Assembly: GCF_051014445.1 (NCBI RefSeq)
Contig: NW_027488368.1
Span: 24,526,001 to 24,590,000, forward strand
DNA length: 64,000 nt
Source: Colletes latitarsis
Taxonomy: Eukaryota > Arthropoda > Insecta > Hymenoptera > Colletidae
Reading direction: 5' to 3'
Shown here: in pieces, positions 39,401 through 53,500 of the stretch
How the letters are laid out: every line of letters starts with the position of its first letter
Position numbering within the stretch: position 1 is the stretch's first letter
The notes under the pieces: model-generated
What the model saw: only the letters and a program-made list of their open reading frames with translations
Database searches by the model: none
What the model was told of the DNA's origin: nothing
Program-made: the position numbers and the translations under genes

Positions 39401-39681
39401 AATGCGAAAGTTCGAGCCAGATGTGGACAAATCCCAGAACTACCCGAGACATAACCGGCGTTATCCTCTAAAATATTAATCGCTACCAGGTTTAGTTGAC
39501 TGTTTCGGTGTGGAACCGCATTACTACGTGATCCAAACCAGAAAAAGGCCTGGATCTGGCCATCAAGTATGCGAAAAATGCGAAAGTACGAGCCAGATGA
39601 GGGCAAATACCAGACGTAACCCAGACGTAACCGGCGTTATCCTCTAAAATATTAATCGGAACCAGGTTTAATTGACTGTTT

Positions 39682-41037
39682 CAGTGTGGTACCACATTAC
39701 TACGTGATCCAAGCCAGAAAAAGCCCAGGATCTGCCCAACAAGTATGCGAAAAGCGCGAAAGTACGAGCCAGATGAGGGCAAATTCCAGACCTAACTCAG
39801 ACATAACCAGCGTTATCCTCTAAAATACTTATCGGTACCAGCTTCTATTGACTGTTTCAGTGTGGTACCGCATTACTACGGGATCCAAACCAGAAAAAAC
39901 TCAGGATCTGACCAACAACTATGCGAAAAACGCGAAAGTACGAGCCAGATGAGGGCATATACCAGACCTAACCCAGACATAACCGGCGATATCCTCTAAA
40001 ATATTTATCGCGAACATGTTGAATTGACTGTTTCGGTGTGGTACCGCATTACTACGTGATCCAAACCAGAAAAAGGCCTGGGTCTGGCCAACAAATATGC
40101 GAATAATGCGAAAGTACGGGCCAGACGTGGGCAAATACCAGACCTAACCAAGACAACCGGCGTTATCCTCTAAAATTTTAATCGCAACCAGGTTTAGTTG
40201 ACTGTTTCGGTGTGGTACCGCATTAATACGTGATCCAAACCAGAAATATCCCAGGATGTGGCCAACAAGTATGCGAAAAATGCGAATGTATGTGCCTGAT
40301 GATTGCAAATACCAGTACTAAGCCAGACGTAACCTGCGTTATCCTCCAAACTATTAATCGGAACCTGCATTTATTGACTGTTTCAGTGTGGCACCACATT
40401 ACTACATTATCCAAACCAGAAAAAACCCAGGATCTGCCCAACAAGTATGCGAAAAACGCGTAAGTATGAGCCAGATGAGGGCAAATACCAGACCTAACCC
40501 AGACATAACCGGCGATATCCTCTAAAATATTAATCGGACCCAGGTTTAATTGACTGTCTCAGTGCGGTACAACTTTACTACGTGGTCCTTGCCAGAAAAA
40601 GGCCAGGATCTGGCCAACAAGTATGCGAAAAATGCGAAAGTACGAGCCAGATGATGGCAAATACCAGAACTATCCCAGACATAACCAGCGTTACCCGCTA
40701 AAATATTATTCGCAACCTGGTTTAATTGGCTGTTTCAGTGTGGTACCACATTACTACGTGATCCAAACCAGAAAAGGCCCAGGATCTGGCCACCAAGTAT
40801 GCGAAAAACGCGAAAGTTTGAGACACATGAGGGCAAATACTAGACGTAACCCAGACATAACCGGCGTTATACTGTAAAATATTAATCGCAACCAGGTTTA
40901 ATTGACTGTTTCGGTGTGGAACCACATTACAACGGGATCCAAGCCACAAAAAACCCAGGATCTGCCGGACAAGTATGCGAAAAATGCGAAAATACGAGCC
41001 AGATGGTTGGAAATACCAGAACTAACCCAGACATAAC
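39682..41037 (+). repeat. Segmental duplication S4, first copy
   Basis: Matches 46162-47519. The offset is 6480 until about 40155 and 6482 afterwards, because this copy lost two bases (AGACAACCGG against AGACATAACCGG). The match ends where this copy has ATAACCAGCG and the other ATAACCGGTG. Confidence 0.8.
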
Positions 41038-41249
41038 CAGCGTTATCCTCTAAAATATTAATCGGAACCAGGTTTAATTGACTGTTTCGGTGTGGTACCG
41101 CATTACTACGTGATCCAAACCAGAATAAGGCTAGGATCTGGCCAACAAGTAAGCGAAAAATGCGAAAGTACGAGCCATATGAGGGCAAATACCAGACGTA
41201 ACCCAGACATAACCGGCGTTATCCTATAAAATATTAATCGGAACCAGGT

Positions 41250-43460
41250 TTAATTGACTGTTTCAGTGTGGTACCACATTACTACGTGGTCCAAGCCAGA
41301 AAAAGGCCAGGATCTGGCCAACAAGTATGCGAAAAATGCGAATGTACGAGCCAGATGAGGGCAAATCCCAGACCTAAGCGAGACATAACCTTCGTTATCC
41401 TCTAAAATATTAATCGCAACCAGGATTAATTGACTGTTTCGGTGTGGTATCACATTACTACGTGGTCCAAACCAGAAAACAGCCAGGATCCGGCCAACAA
41501 GAATGCGAAAAATGCGAAAGTTCGAGCCAGATGTGGACAAATCCCAGAACTACCCGAGACATAACCGGCGTTATCCTCTAAAATATTAATCGCTACCAGG
41601 TTTAGTTGACTGTTTCGGTGTGGAACCGCATTACTACGTGATCCAAACCAGAAAAAGGCCTGGATCTGGCCATCAAGTATGCGAAAAATGCGAAAGTGCG
41701 AGCCAGATGAGGGCAAATACCAGACGTAACCCAGACGTAACCGGCGTTATCCTCTAAAATATTAATCGGAACCAGGTTTAATTGACTGTTTCAGTGTGGT
41801 ACCACATTACTACGTGATCCAAGCCAGAAGAAGGCCAGGATCTGGCCAACAAGTATGCGAAAAATGCGAAAGTACGAGCCAGATGAGTGCAAATACCAGA
41901 ACTAACCCAGACATAACCGGCGTTATCCTATAAATTATTAATCGGAACCAGGTTTAATTGACTGTTTCAGTGTGGTACCACTTTACTACGTGGTCCAGAA
42001 AAAGGCCAGGATCTGGCAAACAAGTATGCGAAAAATGCGAATGTACGAGCCAGATGAGGGCAAATCACAGACATAACCGAGACATAACCTTCGTTATCCT
42101 CTAAAATATTAATCGCAACCAGGATTAATTGACTGTTTCGGTGTGGTATCACATTACTACGTGGTCCAAGCCAGAAAAAGGCCAGGATCTGTCCATCAAG
42201 TATGCGAAAAATGCGAAAGTACGAGCCAGATGAGGGCAAATACCAGACCTAACCCGGACATTACCGGCGTTATCCTCTAAAATATTAATCGCAACCAGCT
42301 TTTATTGACAGTGTGGTACCACATTACTTCGTGCTCCAAGCCGGAAAAAACTTAGGATCTGGCCAACAAGTGTGCGAAATACGCGAAGGTATGAGCCAGA
42401 TGATGGCAAATTCCAGACCTAACTCAGACATAACCGGCGTTATCCTCTAAAATATTAATCGCAACCAGGATTATTTGACTGTTTCAGTGTGGTACCACAT
42501 TACTACGGGATCCAAACCAGAAAAAACTCAGGGTCTGGCCAACAAGTATGCGAAAAACGCGAAAGTACGAGACAGATGACGGCAAATCCTAGACCTAACC
42601 GAGACATAACCGGCGTTATCCTCTAAAATATTAATCGCAACCAGCTTTTATTGACAGTGTGGTACCACATTACTTCGTGGTCCAAGCCGGAAAAAACTTA
42701 GGATCTGGCCAACAAGTGTGCGAAATACGCGAAGGTATGAGCCAGATGATGGCAAATTCCAGACCTAACTCAGACATAACCGGCGTTATCCTCTAAAATA
42801 TTAATCGCAACCAGGTTTAGTTGACTGTTTCGGTGTGGTACCGCATTAATACGTGGTCCAAACCAGAAAAATCCCAGGATATGGCCAACAACTATGCGAA
42901 AAACGCGAAAGTACGAGCCAGATGAGGGCATATACCAGACCTAACCCAGACATAACCGGCGATATCCTCTAAAATATTTATCGCGAACATGTTTAATTGA
43001 CTGTTTCAGTGTGGTACCACATTGGTACGGGATCCAAACCAGAAAAATCCCAGGATCTGGCCAACAGGTATGCGAAAAACGCGAAAGTATGTGCCAGATG
43101 ATAGCAAATACCAGAACTAACCCAAACATAACCAGCGTTATCCTCCAAAATATTAATCGCAACCAGGTTTAATTGACTGTTTCGATGTGGAACCACATTA
43201 CGACGGGATCCAAGCCACAAAACACCCGAGATCTGGCCAACAAGTACACGAAAATTGCGAAAGTATGAGCCGGATGATTGCAAATACCAGAACTAACCCA
43301 GCCATAACCAGCGTTATCCTCTAAAATATTAATCGGAACCAGGTTTAATTGACTGTTTCGGTGTGGTACCGCGTTACTACGTGATCCAAGCCAGAAAAAA
43401 CCCAGGATCTGCCCAACAAGTATGCGAAAAACGCGAAAGTATGAGCCAGATGATAGCAAA
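41250..43460 (+). repeat. Segmental duplication S3, second copy
   Basis: Counterpart of the 34.2-36.5 kb region. It also carries a locally repeated 170-bp-class monomer pair near 42.30 and 42.65 kb with the distinctive AAAAAACTTAGGATCTGGCC and AAGTGTGCGAAATACGCG. Confidence 0.7.
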
Positions 43461-44469
43461 TACCAGAACTAACCCAGACATAACCAGCGTTATCCTCTAA
43501 AATACTTATCGGAACCAGCTTCTATTGACCGTTTCAGTGTGGTACCACATTACTACGTGATCCAAACCAGAAAAAGCCCAGGATCTGGCCAACAAGTATG
43601 CGAAAAACGCGAAAGTATGTGCCAGATGATAGCAAATACCAGAACTAACCCAGACATAACCAGCGTTATCCTCTAAAATACTTATCGGAACCAGCTTCTA
43701 TTGACTGTTTCAGTGAGGTACCGCATTACTACGGGTTCCAAACCAGAAAAAACTCAGGATCTGGCGAACAAGTATGCGAAAAACGCGAAAGTACGAGCCA
43801 GATGAGGGCAAATTCCAGACCTAACTCAGACATAACCGGCGTTATCCTCTAAAATATTAATCGCAACCAGGTTTAATTGACTGTTCCGGTGTGGAACCAC
43901 ATTACTACGGGATCCAAACCAGAAAAATCCCAGGATCTGACCAACAACTATGCGAAAAACGCGAAAGTACGAGCCAGATGAGGGCATATACCAAACCTAA
44001 GCCAGACATAACCGGCGATATCCTCTAAAATATTTATCGCGAACATGTTTAATTGACTGCTTCAGTGTGGTACCACATTACTACGTGATCCAAACCAAAA
44101 AATCCCTGGATCTGGCCAACAAGTGTGCGAAATACGCGAAAGTATGAGCCAGATGATTGCAAATACCAGAAATAACACAGACATAACCAGCGTTATCCTC
44201 TAAAATACTAATCGGAACCAGCTTTAATTGACTGTTTCAGTGTGGTACCACATTGGTACGGGTTCCAAACCAGAAAAAACTCAGGATCTGGACAACAAGT
44301 ATGCGAGAAATGCGAAAGTACGAGCCAGATGAGGGCAAATACCAGACGTAACCCAGATATAACTGGCGTTATCCTCTAAAATATTAATCGGAAACAGGTT
44401 TAATTGACTGTTTCAGTGTGGTACCGCGTTACTACGTGATCCAAGCCAGAAAAAAAACAGGATCTGCCC

Positions 44470-45695
44470 AACAAGTATGCGAAAAACGCGAAAGTATGAG
44501 ACACATGAGGGCAAATACTAGACGTAACCCAGACATAACCGGCGTTATACTGTAAAATATTAATCGCAACCAGGTTTAATTGACTGTTTCAGTGTGGTAC
44601 CACATTACTACGTGGTCCAAGCTAGAAAAAGGCCTGGATCTGGCCAACAAGTATGCGAAAAATGCGAAAGTACGAGCTAGATGAGCGCAAATACCAGAAC
44701 TAACCCAGACATTACCGGCGTTATCCTCTAAAATACAAATCGGAACCAGGTTTAATTGACTGTTTCGGTGTGGTACCGCGTTACTACGTGATCCAAGCCA
44801 GAAAAAAAACAGGATCTGCCCAACAAGTATGCGAAAAACGCGAAAGTATGAGCCAGATGATTGCAATTGCAAGAACTAACCCAGACATAACCAGCGTTAT
44901 CCTCTAAAATACTAATCGGAACCTGCTTTTATTGACAGTGTGGTACCACATTACTACGTGATCCAAGCCAGAAAAAGCCCAGGATCTGCCCAACAAGTAT
45001 GCGAAAAGCGCGAAAGTACGAGCCAGATGAGGGCAAATTCCAGACCTAACTCAGACATAACCAGCGTTATCCTCTAAAATACTTATCGGAACCAGATTCC
45101 ATTGACTGTTTCAGTGTGGTACCGCATTGCTACGGGATCCAAACCAGAAAAAACTCAGGATCTGACCAACAACTATGCGAAAAACGCGAAAGTACGAGCC
45201 AGATGAGGGCATATACCAGACCTAACCCAGACATAACCGGCGATATCCTCTAAAATATTTATCGCGAACATGTTGAATTGACTGTTTCGGTGTGGTACCG
45301 CATTACTACGTGATCCAAACCAGAAAAAGGCCTGGGTCTGGCCAACAAATATGCGAATAATGCGAAAGTACGGGCCAGACGTGGGCAAATATCAGACCTA
45401 ACCAAGACATAACCGGCGTTATCCTCTAAAATTTTAATCGCAACCAGGTTTAGTTGACTGTTTCGGTGTGGTACCGCATTAATACGTGATCCAAACCAGA
45501 AATATCCCAGGATGTGGCCAACAAGTATGCGAAAAATGCGAATGTATGTGCCTGATGATTGCAAATACCAGTACTAAGCCAGACGTAACCTGCGTTATCC
45601 TCCAAACTATTAATCGGAACCTGCATTTATTGACTGTTTCAGTGTGGCACCACATTACTACATTATCCAAACCAGAAAAAACCCAGGATCTGCCC
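44470..45695 (+). repeat. 1226-bp higher-order unit, copy a
   Basis: Seven monomers. The length 1226 equals six 176-bp monomers plus one 170-bp monomer, and the short one is visible at about 44932. The unit is followed directly by copy b. Confidence 0.8.
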
Positions 45696-46921
45696 AACAA
45701 GTATGCGAAAAACGCGAAAGTATGAGACACATGAGGGCAAATACTAGACGTAACCCAGACATAACCGGCGTTATACTGTAAAATATTAATCGCAACCAGG
45801 TTTAATTGACTGTTTCAGTGTGGTACCACATTACTACGTGGTCCAAGCTAGAAAAAGGCCTGGATCTGGCCAACAAGTATGCGAAAAATGCGAAAGTACG
45901 AGCTAGATGAGCGCAAATACCAGAACTAACCCAGACATTACCGGCGTTATCCTCTAAAATACAAATCGGAACCAGGTTTAATTGACTGTTTCGGTGTGGT
46001 ACCGCGTTACTACGTGATCCAAGCCAGAAAAAAAACAGGATCTGCCCAACAAGTATGCGAAAAACGCGAAAGTATGAGCCAGATGATTGCAATTGCAAGA
46101 ACTAACCCAGACATAACCAGCGTTATCCTCTAAAATACTAATCGGAACCTGCTTTTATTGACAGTGTGGTACCACATTACTACGTGATCCAAGCCAGAAA
46201 AAGCCCAGGATCTGCCCAACAAGTATGCGAAAAGCGCGAAAGTACGAGCCAGATGAGGGCAAATTCCAGACCTAACTCAGACATAACCAGCGTTATCCTC
46301 TAAAATACTTATCGGAACCAGCTTCTATTGACTGTTTCAGTGTGGTACCGCATTGCTACGGGATCCAAACCAGAAAAAACTCAGGATCTGACCAACAACT
46401 ATGCGAAAAACGCGAAAGTACGAGCCAGATGAGGGCATATACCAGACCTAACCCAGACATAACCGGCGATATCCTCTAAAATATTTATCGCGAACATGTT
46501 GAATTGACTGTTTCGGTGTGGTACCGCATTACTACGTGATCCAAACCAGAAAAAGGCCTGGGTCTGGCCAACAAATATGCGAATAATGCGAAAGTACGGG
46601 CCAGACGTGGGCAAATACCAGACCTAACCAAGACATAACCGGCGTTATCCTCTAAAATTTTAATCGCAACCAGGTTTAATTGACTGTTTCGGTGTGGTAC
46701 CGCATTAATACGTGATCCAAACCAGAAATATCCCAGGATGTGGCCAACAAGTATGCGAAAAATGCGAATGTATGTGCCTCATGATTGCAAATACCAGTAC
46801 TAAGCCAGACGTAACCTGCGTTATCCTCCAAACTATTAATCGGAACCTGCATTTATTGACTGTTTCAGTGTGGCACCACATTACTACATTATCCAAACCA
46901 GAAAAAACCCAGGATCTGCCC
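45696..46921 (+). repeat. 1226-bp higher-order unit, copy b
   Basis: Tandem copy of 44470-45695 at offset 1226, with very few differences (for example GCCTGATG against GCCTCATG near 46778). Its right part also belongs to duplication S4, so several rounds of duplication overlap here. Confidence 0.8.
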
Positions 46922-47519
46922 AACAAGTATGCGAAAAACGCGTAAGTATGAGCCAGATGAGGGCAAATACCAGACCTAACCCAGACATAACCGGCGATAT
47001 CCTCTAAAATATTAATCGGACCCAGGTTTAATTGACTGTCTCAGTGCGGTACAACTTTACTACGTGGTCCTTGCCAGAAAAAGGCCAGGATCTGGCCAAC
47101 AAGTATGCGAAAAATGCGAAAGTACGAGCCAGATGATGGCAAATACCAGAACTATCCCAGACATAACCAGCGTTACCCGCTAAAATATTATTCGCAACCT
47201 GGTTTAATTGGCTGTTTCAGTGTGGTACCACATTACTACGTGATCCAAACCAGAAAAGGCCCAGGATCTGGCCACCAAGTATGCGAAAAACGCGAAAGTT
47301 TGAGACACATGAGGGCAAATACTAGACGTAACCCAGACATAACCGGCGTTATACTGTAAAATATTAATCGCAACCAGGTTTAATTGACTGTTTCGGTGTG
47401 GAACCACATTACAACGGGATCCAAGCCACAAAATACCCAGGATCTGCCGGACAAGTATGCGAAAAATGCGAAAATACGAGCCAGATGGTTGGAAATACCA
47501 GAACTAACCCAGACATAAC
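46162..47519 (+). repeat. Segmental duplication S4, second copy
   Basis: Matches 39682-41037. It overlaps the end of the 1226-bp tandem pair, so the tandem duplication and S4 involve the same monomers. Confidence 0.8.
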
Positions 47520-50500
47520 CGGTGTTATCCTCAAAAATATTAACCGCAACCAGGTTTAACTGACTGTTGCGGTGTGGTACCACATTACTACGTGGTGCAA
47601 GCCGGAAAAAGGCCAGGACCTGGCCAACAAGTTTGCGAAAAATGCGAAAGAACGAGCCAGATGATTGCTAATACCAGAACTAACCCAAACGTAACCAGCG
47701 TTATCCTGCAAACTATTAATCGGAATCAGCTTTTATTGACTGTTTCAGTGTGGTACCACATTACTGCCATGTCAAAGCCAGAAAAAGGCCAGGATCTGGC
47801 CAACAAGTATGCGAAAAACGCGAAGGTATGAGCCAGATGATTGGAAATATTAGAACTAACCCAGTCATAACCAGCGTTATCCTCTAAAATATTATTCGCA
47901 ACCAAGTTTAATTGACTGTTTCGGTGTGGTACCACATTACTACGTGGTCCAAGCCAGAAAAAGGCCAGGATCTCGCCAAAAAGTATGCGAAAAATGCGAA
48001 AGTACGGGCCAGATGAGGGCAAATCGCAGACCTAAACGAGACATAACCGGCGTTATCCTCTAAAATATTAATCGGAACCAGCTTTAATTCACTGTTTCGG
48101 TGTTGTACCGCATTACTACGTGATCCAAACCAGAAAAAGGCCTGGATCTGGCCAACAAGTATGCGAAAAATGCCAAAGTACGAGCCAGATGAGGGCAAAT
48201 ACCAGACCTAACCGAGACATAACCGGCGTTATCCTCTAAAATATAAATCGCAACCAGATTTAATTGACTGTTTCGGTGTGGAACCACATTACTACGGGAT
48301 CCAAACCAGAAAAAACTCAGGATCTGGCAAACAAGTATGCGAAAACTGCGAAAGTATGGGACACATGAGGGCAAATACTAGACGTAACCCAGACATAACC
48401 GGCGTTATACTGTAAAATATTAATCGCAACCAGGTTTAATTGACTGTTTCGGTGTGGAACCACATTACTACGGGATCCAAACCAGAAAAAACTCAGGATC
48501 TGGCAAACAAGTATGCGAAAACTGCGAAAGTATGAGCCAGATGTTTGCAAATACCAGAACTATCCCAGACATAGCCAGCGTTATCCTCTAAAATATTATT
48601 CGCAACCAGGTTTAATTGACTGTTTCAGTGCGGTACCACATTACTACGTGATCCAAACCAGAAAAAGCCCAGGATCTGGCCAACAAGTATGCGAAAAACG
48701 CGAAAGTATGAGACACATGAGCGCAAATACTAGACGTAACCCAGACATAACCGGCGTTATACTGTAAAATATTAATCGCAACCAGGTTTAGTTGACTGTT
48801 TCGGTGTGGTTCCGCATTACTACGTGATCCACGCCAGAAAAATCCCAGGATCTGGCCAACAACTATGCGAAAAACACGAAAGTACGAGCCAGATGTGGGC
48901 AAATACCAGACCTAACCTAGACATAACCGGCGATATCCTCTAAAATATTTATCGCGAACTTGTTTACTTGACTGCTTCAGTGTGGTACCACATTACTACG
49001 TGATCCATACCAGAAAAATCCCAGGATCTGGCCAACAAGTATGCGAAAAATGCGAAAGTACGAGCCAGATGAGGGAAAATACCAGACCTAACCCAGACAT
49101 AACCGACGTTATCCTCCAAACTATTAATCGGTAGCAGCTTTTATTGACTGTTTCAGTGTGGTACCACATTGGTACGGGATCCAAACCAGAGAAAACTCAG
49201 GATCTGGCCAACAAGTATGCGAAAAACGCGAAAGTACGAGCCATATGAGGGCAAATCCCAGACCTAACCCAGACATAACCGGCGTTATCCTCTAAAATAT
49301 TAATCGCAACCAGGTTTAATTGACTGTTTCGGTGTGGAACCACATTACTACGGGATCCAAACCAGAAAAAACCCAGGATCTGGCAAACAAGTATGCGAAA
49401 AATGCGAAAGTATGAGCCAGATGTTTGCAAATACCAGAACTATCCCAGACATAACCAGCGTTATCCTCTAAAATATTATTCGCAACCAGGTTTAATTGAC
49501 TGTTTCAGTGCGGTACCACATTACTACGTGATCCAAACCAGAAAAAGCCCAGGATCTGGCCAACAAGTATGCGAAAAACGCGAAAGTATGAGACACATGA
49601 GGGCAAATACTAGACGTAACCCAGAGATAACCGGCGTTATACTGTAAAATATTAATCGCAACCAGGTTTAATTGACTGTTTCGGTGTGGAACCACATTAC
49701 AACGGGATCCAAGCCACAAACAAACCCAGGATCTGCCGGACAAGTATGCGAAAAATGCGAAAGTACGAGCCAGATGGTTGGAAATACCAGGACTAACCCA
49801 GACATAACCGGCGTTATCCTCAAAAATATTAACCGCAACCAGGTTTAACTGACTGTTGCGGTGTGGTACCACATTACTACGTGGTCCAAGCCGGAAAAAG
49901 GCCAGGACCTGGCCAACACGTTTGCGAAAAATGCGAAAGAACGAGCCAGATGACTGCTAATACCAGAACTAAACCAAACGTAACCAGCGTTATCCTGCAA
50001 ACTATTAATCGGAACCAGCTTTTATTGACTCTTTCAGTGTGGTACCACAGTACTACGTGATCCAAACCAGAAAAAACCCAGGATCTGCCAACAACAAGTA
50101 TGCGAAAAACGCGAAGGTATGAGCCAGATGATTGCAAATACCAGAACTAACGCAGACATAACCAGCGTTATCCTCTAAAATACTAATCGGAACCAGCTTT
50201 TATTGACAGTGTGGTACCACATTACTACGTGATCCAAGCCAGAAAAAGCCCAGGATCTGGCCAACATGTATGCGAAAAATGCGAAAGTATGAGACACATG
50301 AGGGCAAATACTAGACGTAACCCAGACATAACCGGCGTTATACTGTAAAATATTAATCGCAACCAGGTTTAATTGACTGTTTCAGTGTGGTACCACATTA
50401 CTACGTGGTCCAAGCTAGAAAAAGGCCTGGATCTGGCCAACAAGTATGCGAAAAATGCGAAGGTATGCGCCAGATGATAGCAAATACCAGAACTAACCCA

Positions 50501-50699
50501 GACATAACCAGCGTTATCCTCTCAAATACTCATCGGAACCAGCTTCTATTGACTGTTTCAGTGTGGTACCACATTACTACGTGATCCAAACCAGAAAAAG
50601 CCCAGGATCTGGCCAACAAGTATGCGAAAAGCTCGAAGGTATGTGCCAGATGATTGCAAATACCAGGACTAACCCAGACATAACCAGCGTTATCCTCGA

Positions 50700-53500
50700 A
50701 AATACTAATCGGAACCAGCTTTAATTGACTGTTTCAGTGTGGTACCACATTGGTACGGGATCCAAACCAGAAAAAACTCAGGATCTGACCAACAAGTATG
50801 CGAAAAACGCGAAAGTAAGAGCCAGATGAGGGCAAATCCCAGACCTATCCCAGACATTATCGGCGTTATCCTCCAAAATAGTAATCGCAACCAGGTTTAA
50901 TTGACTGTATCGGTGTGGTACCGCGTTACTACGTGACCCTAACCAGAAAAAGGCCAGGATTTGGCCAACAAGTATGCGAAAAATGAGAAAGTACGAGCCA
51001 GATGAGGGCAAATACCAGACCTAACCCAGACATAACCGGCGTTATCCTCTAAAATATTAATCGGACCAAGGTTTAATTGACTGTTTCAGTGTGGAACCAC
51101 TTTACTACGTGGTCCAAGCCAGAAAAAGACCAGGATCTGGCCAACAAGTCTGCGAAAAATGCGAAGGTACGAGCCAGATGAGGGCAAATACCAGACCTAA
51201 CCCAGACATAACCGGCGTTATCCTCTAAAATATTAATCGGACCAAGGTTTAATTGACTGTTTCGGTGTGGAACCACATTACTGCCATGTCAAAGCCAGAA
51301 AAAGGCCAGGATCTGGCCAACAAGTATGCGAAAAATGCGAAAGTATGAGCCAGATGATTGCAAATACCAGGACTAACCCAGACATAACCAGCGTTATCCT
51401 CTAAAATACTAATCGGAACCAGCTTTTATTGACAGTGTGGTACCACATTATTACGTGATCCAAGCCAGAGAAAGCCCAGGATCTGGCCAACAAGTATGCA
51501 AAAAGTCCGAAAGTACGAGCCAGATGATGGCAAGTCCCAGACCTTACCGAGACATAACCGACGTTATCCTCTAAAATATTAATCGCAACCAGCTTTAATT
51601 GACTGTTTCGGTGTGGTACCGCATTACTACGTGATCCAAACCAGAAAAAGGCCTGGATCTGGCCAACAAGTATTCGAAAAACGCGAAAGTACGAGACAGA
51701 TGACGCCAAATCCTAGACCTAACTGAGACATAACCGGCGATATCCTCTAAAATAATAATCGCAAACAGGTTTAATTGACTGTTTCAGTGTGGTACCACAT
51801 TACTACGTGATCCAAACCAGAAAAAGCCCAGGATCTGGCCAACAAGCATGCGAAAAACTCGAAGGTATGTGCCAGATAATAGCAAATACCAGAACTAACC
51901 CAGACATAACCAGCGTTATCCTCCAAAATACTTATCGGAACCAGCTTCTATTGACTGTTTCAGTGTGGTACCGCATTACTATGGGATCCAAACCAGAAAA
52001 AACTCAGGATCTGGCCAATAAGTATGCAAGAAACGCGAAAGTACGAGCCAGATGAGGGCAAATACCAGACCTAACCCAGACATAACCGGCGTTATCCTCT
52101 AAAATATTAATCGCAACCAGGTTTAATTGACTGTTTCGGTGTGGAACCACATTACTACGGGATTCAATCCAGAAAAATCCCAGGATCTGGCCAACAACTA
52201 TGCGAAAAATGCGAAAGTATGAGCCAGATGATTGCAAATACCAGAACTAACACAGACATAATCAGCGTTATCCTCGAAAATACTAATCGGAACCAGCTTT
52301 AATTGACTGTTTCAGTGTGGTACCACATTGGTACGGGATCCAAACCAGAAAAAACTCAGGATCTGGCCAACAAGTATGCGAAAAACGCGAAAGTAGGAGC
52401 CAGATGAGGGCAAATCCCAGACCTATCCCAGACATTACCGGCGTTATCCTCCAAAATAGTAATCGCAACCAGGTTTAATTGACTGTTTCAGTGTGGTACC
52501 ACATTACTACGTGATCCAAACCAGAAAAACCCCAGGATCTGGCCAACAAGTATGCGAAAAACTCGAAGGTATGTGCCAGATGATAGCAAATACCAGAACT
52601 AACCCAGACATAACCAGCGTTATCCTCTAAAATACTTATCGGAACCAGCTTCTATTGACTGTTTCAGTGTGGTACCGCATTACTATGGGATCCAAACCAG
52701 AAAAACCCCAGGATCTGGCCAACAAGTATGCGAAAAACTCGAAGGTATGTTCCAGATAATAGCAAATATCAGAACTAACCCAGACATAACCAGCGTTATC
52801 CTCCAAAATACTTATCGGAACCAGCTTCTATTGACTGTTTCAGTGTGGTACCGCATTACAATGGGATCCAAACCAGAAAAAACTCAGGATCTGGCCAATA
52901 AGTATGCAAGAAACGCGAAAGTATGAGCCAGATGATTGCAAATACCAGAACTAACACAGACATAATCAGCGTTATCCTCGAAAATACTAATCGGAACCAG
53001 CTTTAATTGACTGTTTCAGTGTGGTACCACATTGGTACGGGATCCAAACCAGAAAAACCCCAGGATCTGGCCAACAAGTATGCGAAAAATGCGAAAGTAT
53101 GAGCCAGATGATTGCAAATACCAGAACTAACACAGACATAATCAGCGTTATCCTCGAAAATACTAATCGGAACCAGCTTTAATTGTCTGTTCAGTGTGGT
53201 ACCACATTGGTACGGGATCCAAACCAGAAAAAACTCAGGATCTGGCCAACAAGTATGCGAAAAACGCGAAAGTAGGAGCCAGATGAGGGCAAATCCCAAA
53301 CCTATCCCAGACATTACCGGCGTTATCCTCCAAAATAGTAATCGCAACCAGGTTTAATTGACTGTATCGGTGTGGTACCGCGTTACTACGTGACCCTAAC
53401 CAGAAAAAGGCCAGGATTTGGCCAACAAGTATGCGAAAAATGCGAAAATACGAGCCAGATGAGGGCAAATACCAGACCTAACCCAGACATAACCGGCGTT
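50700..53500 (+). repeat. Locally reshuffled B monomers
   Basis: Monomers around 50.70 kb recur near 52.28 kb (offset 1578, equal to eight 176-bp plus one 170-bp monomer) and again near 53.0-53.2 kb. Shared marks include ACATTGGTACGGGATCC, CTCGAAAATACTAATCGG and GTGACCCTAACCAG. The pattern indicates repeated unequal exchange on a scale of a few monomers. Confidence 0.65.
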
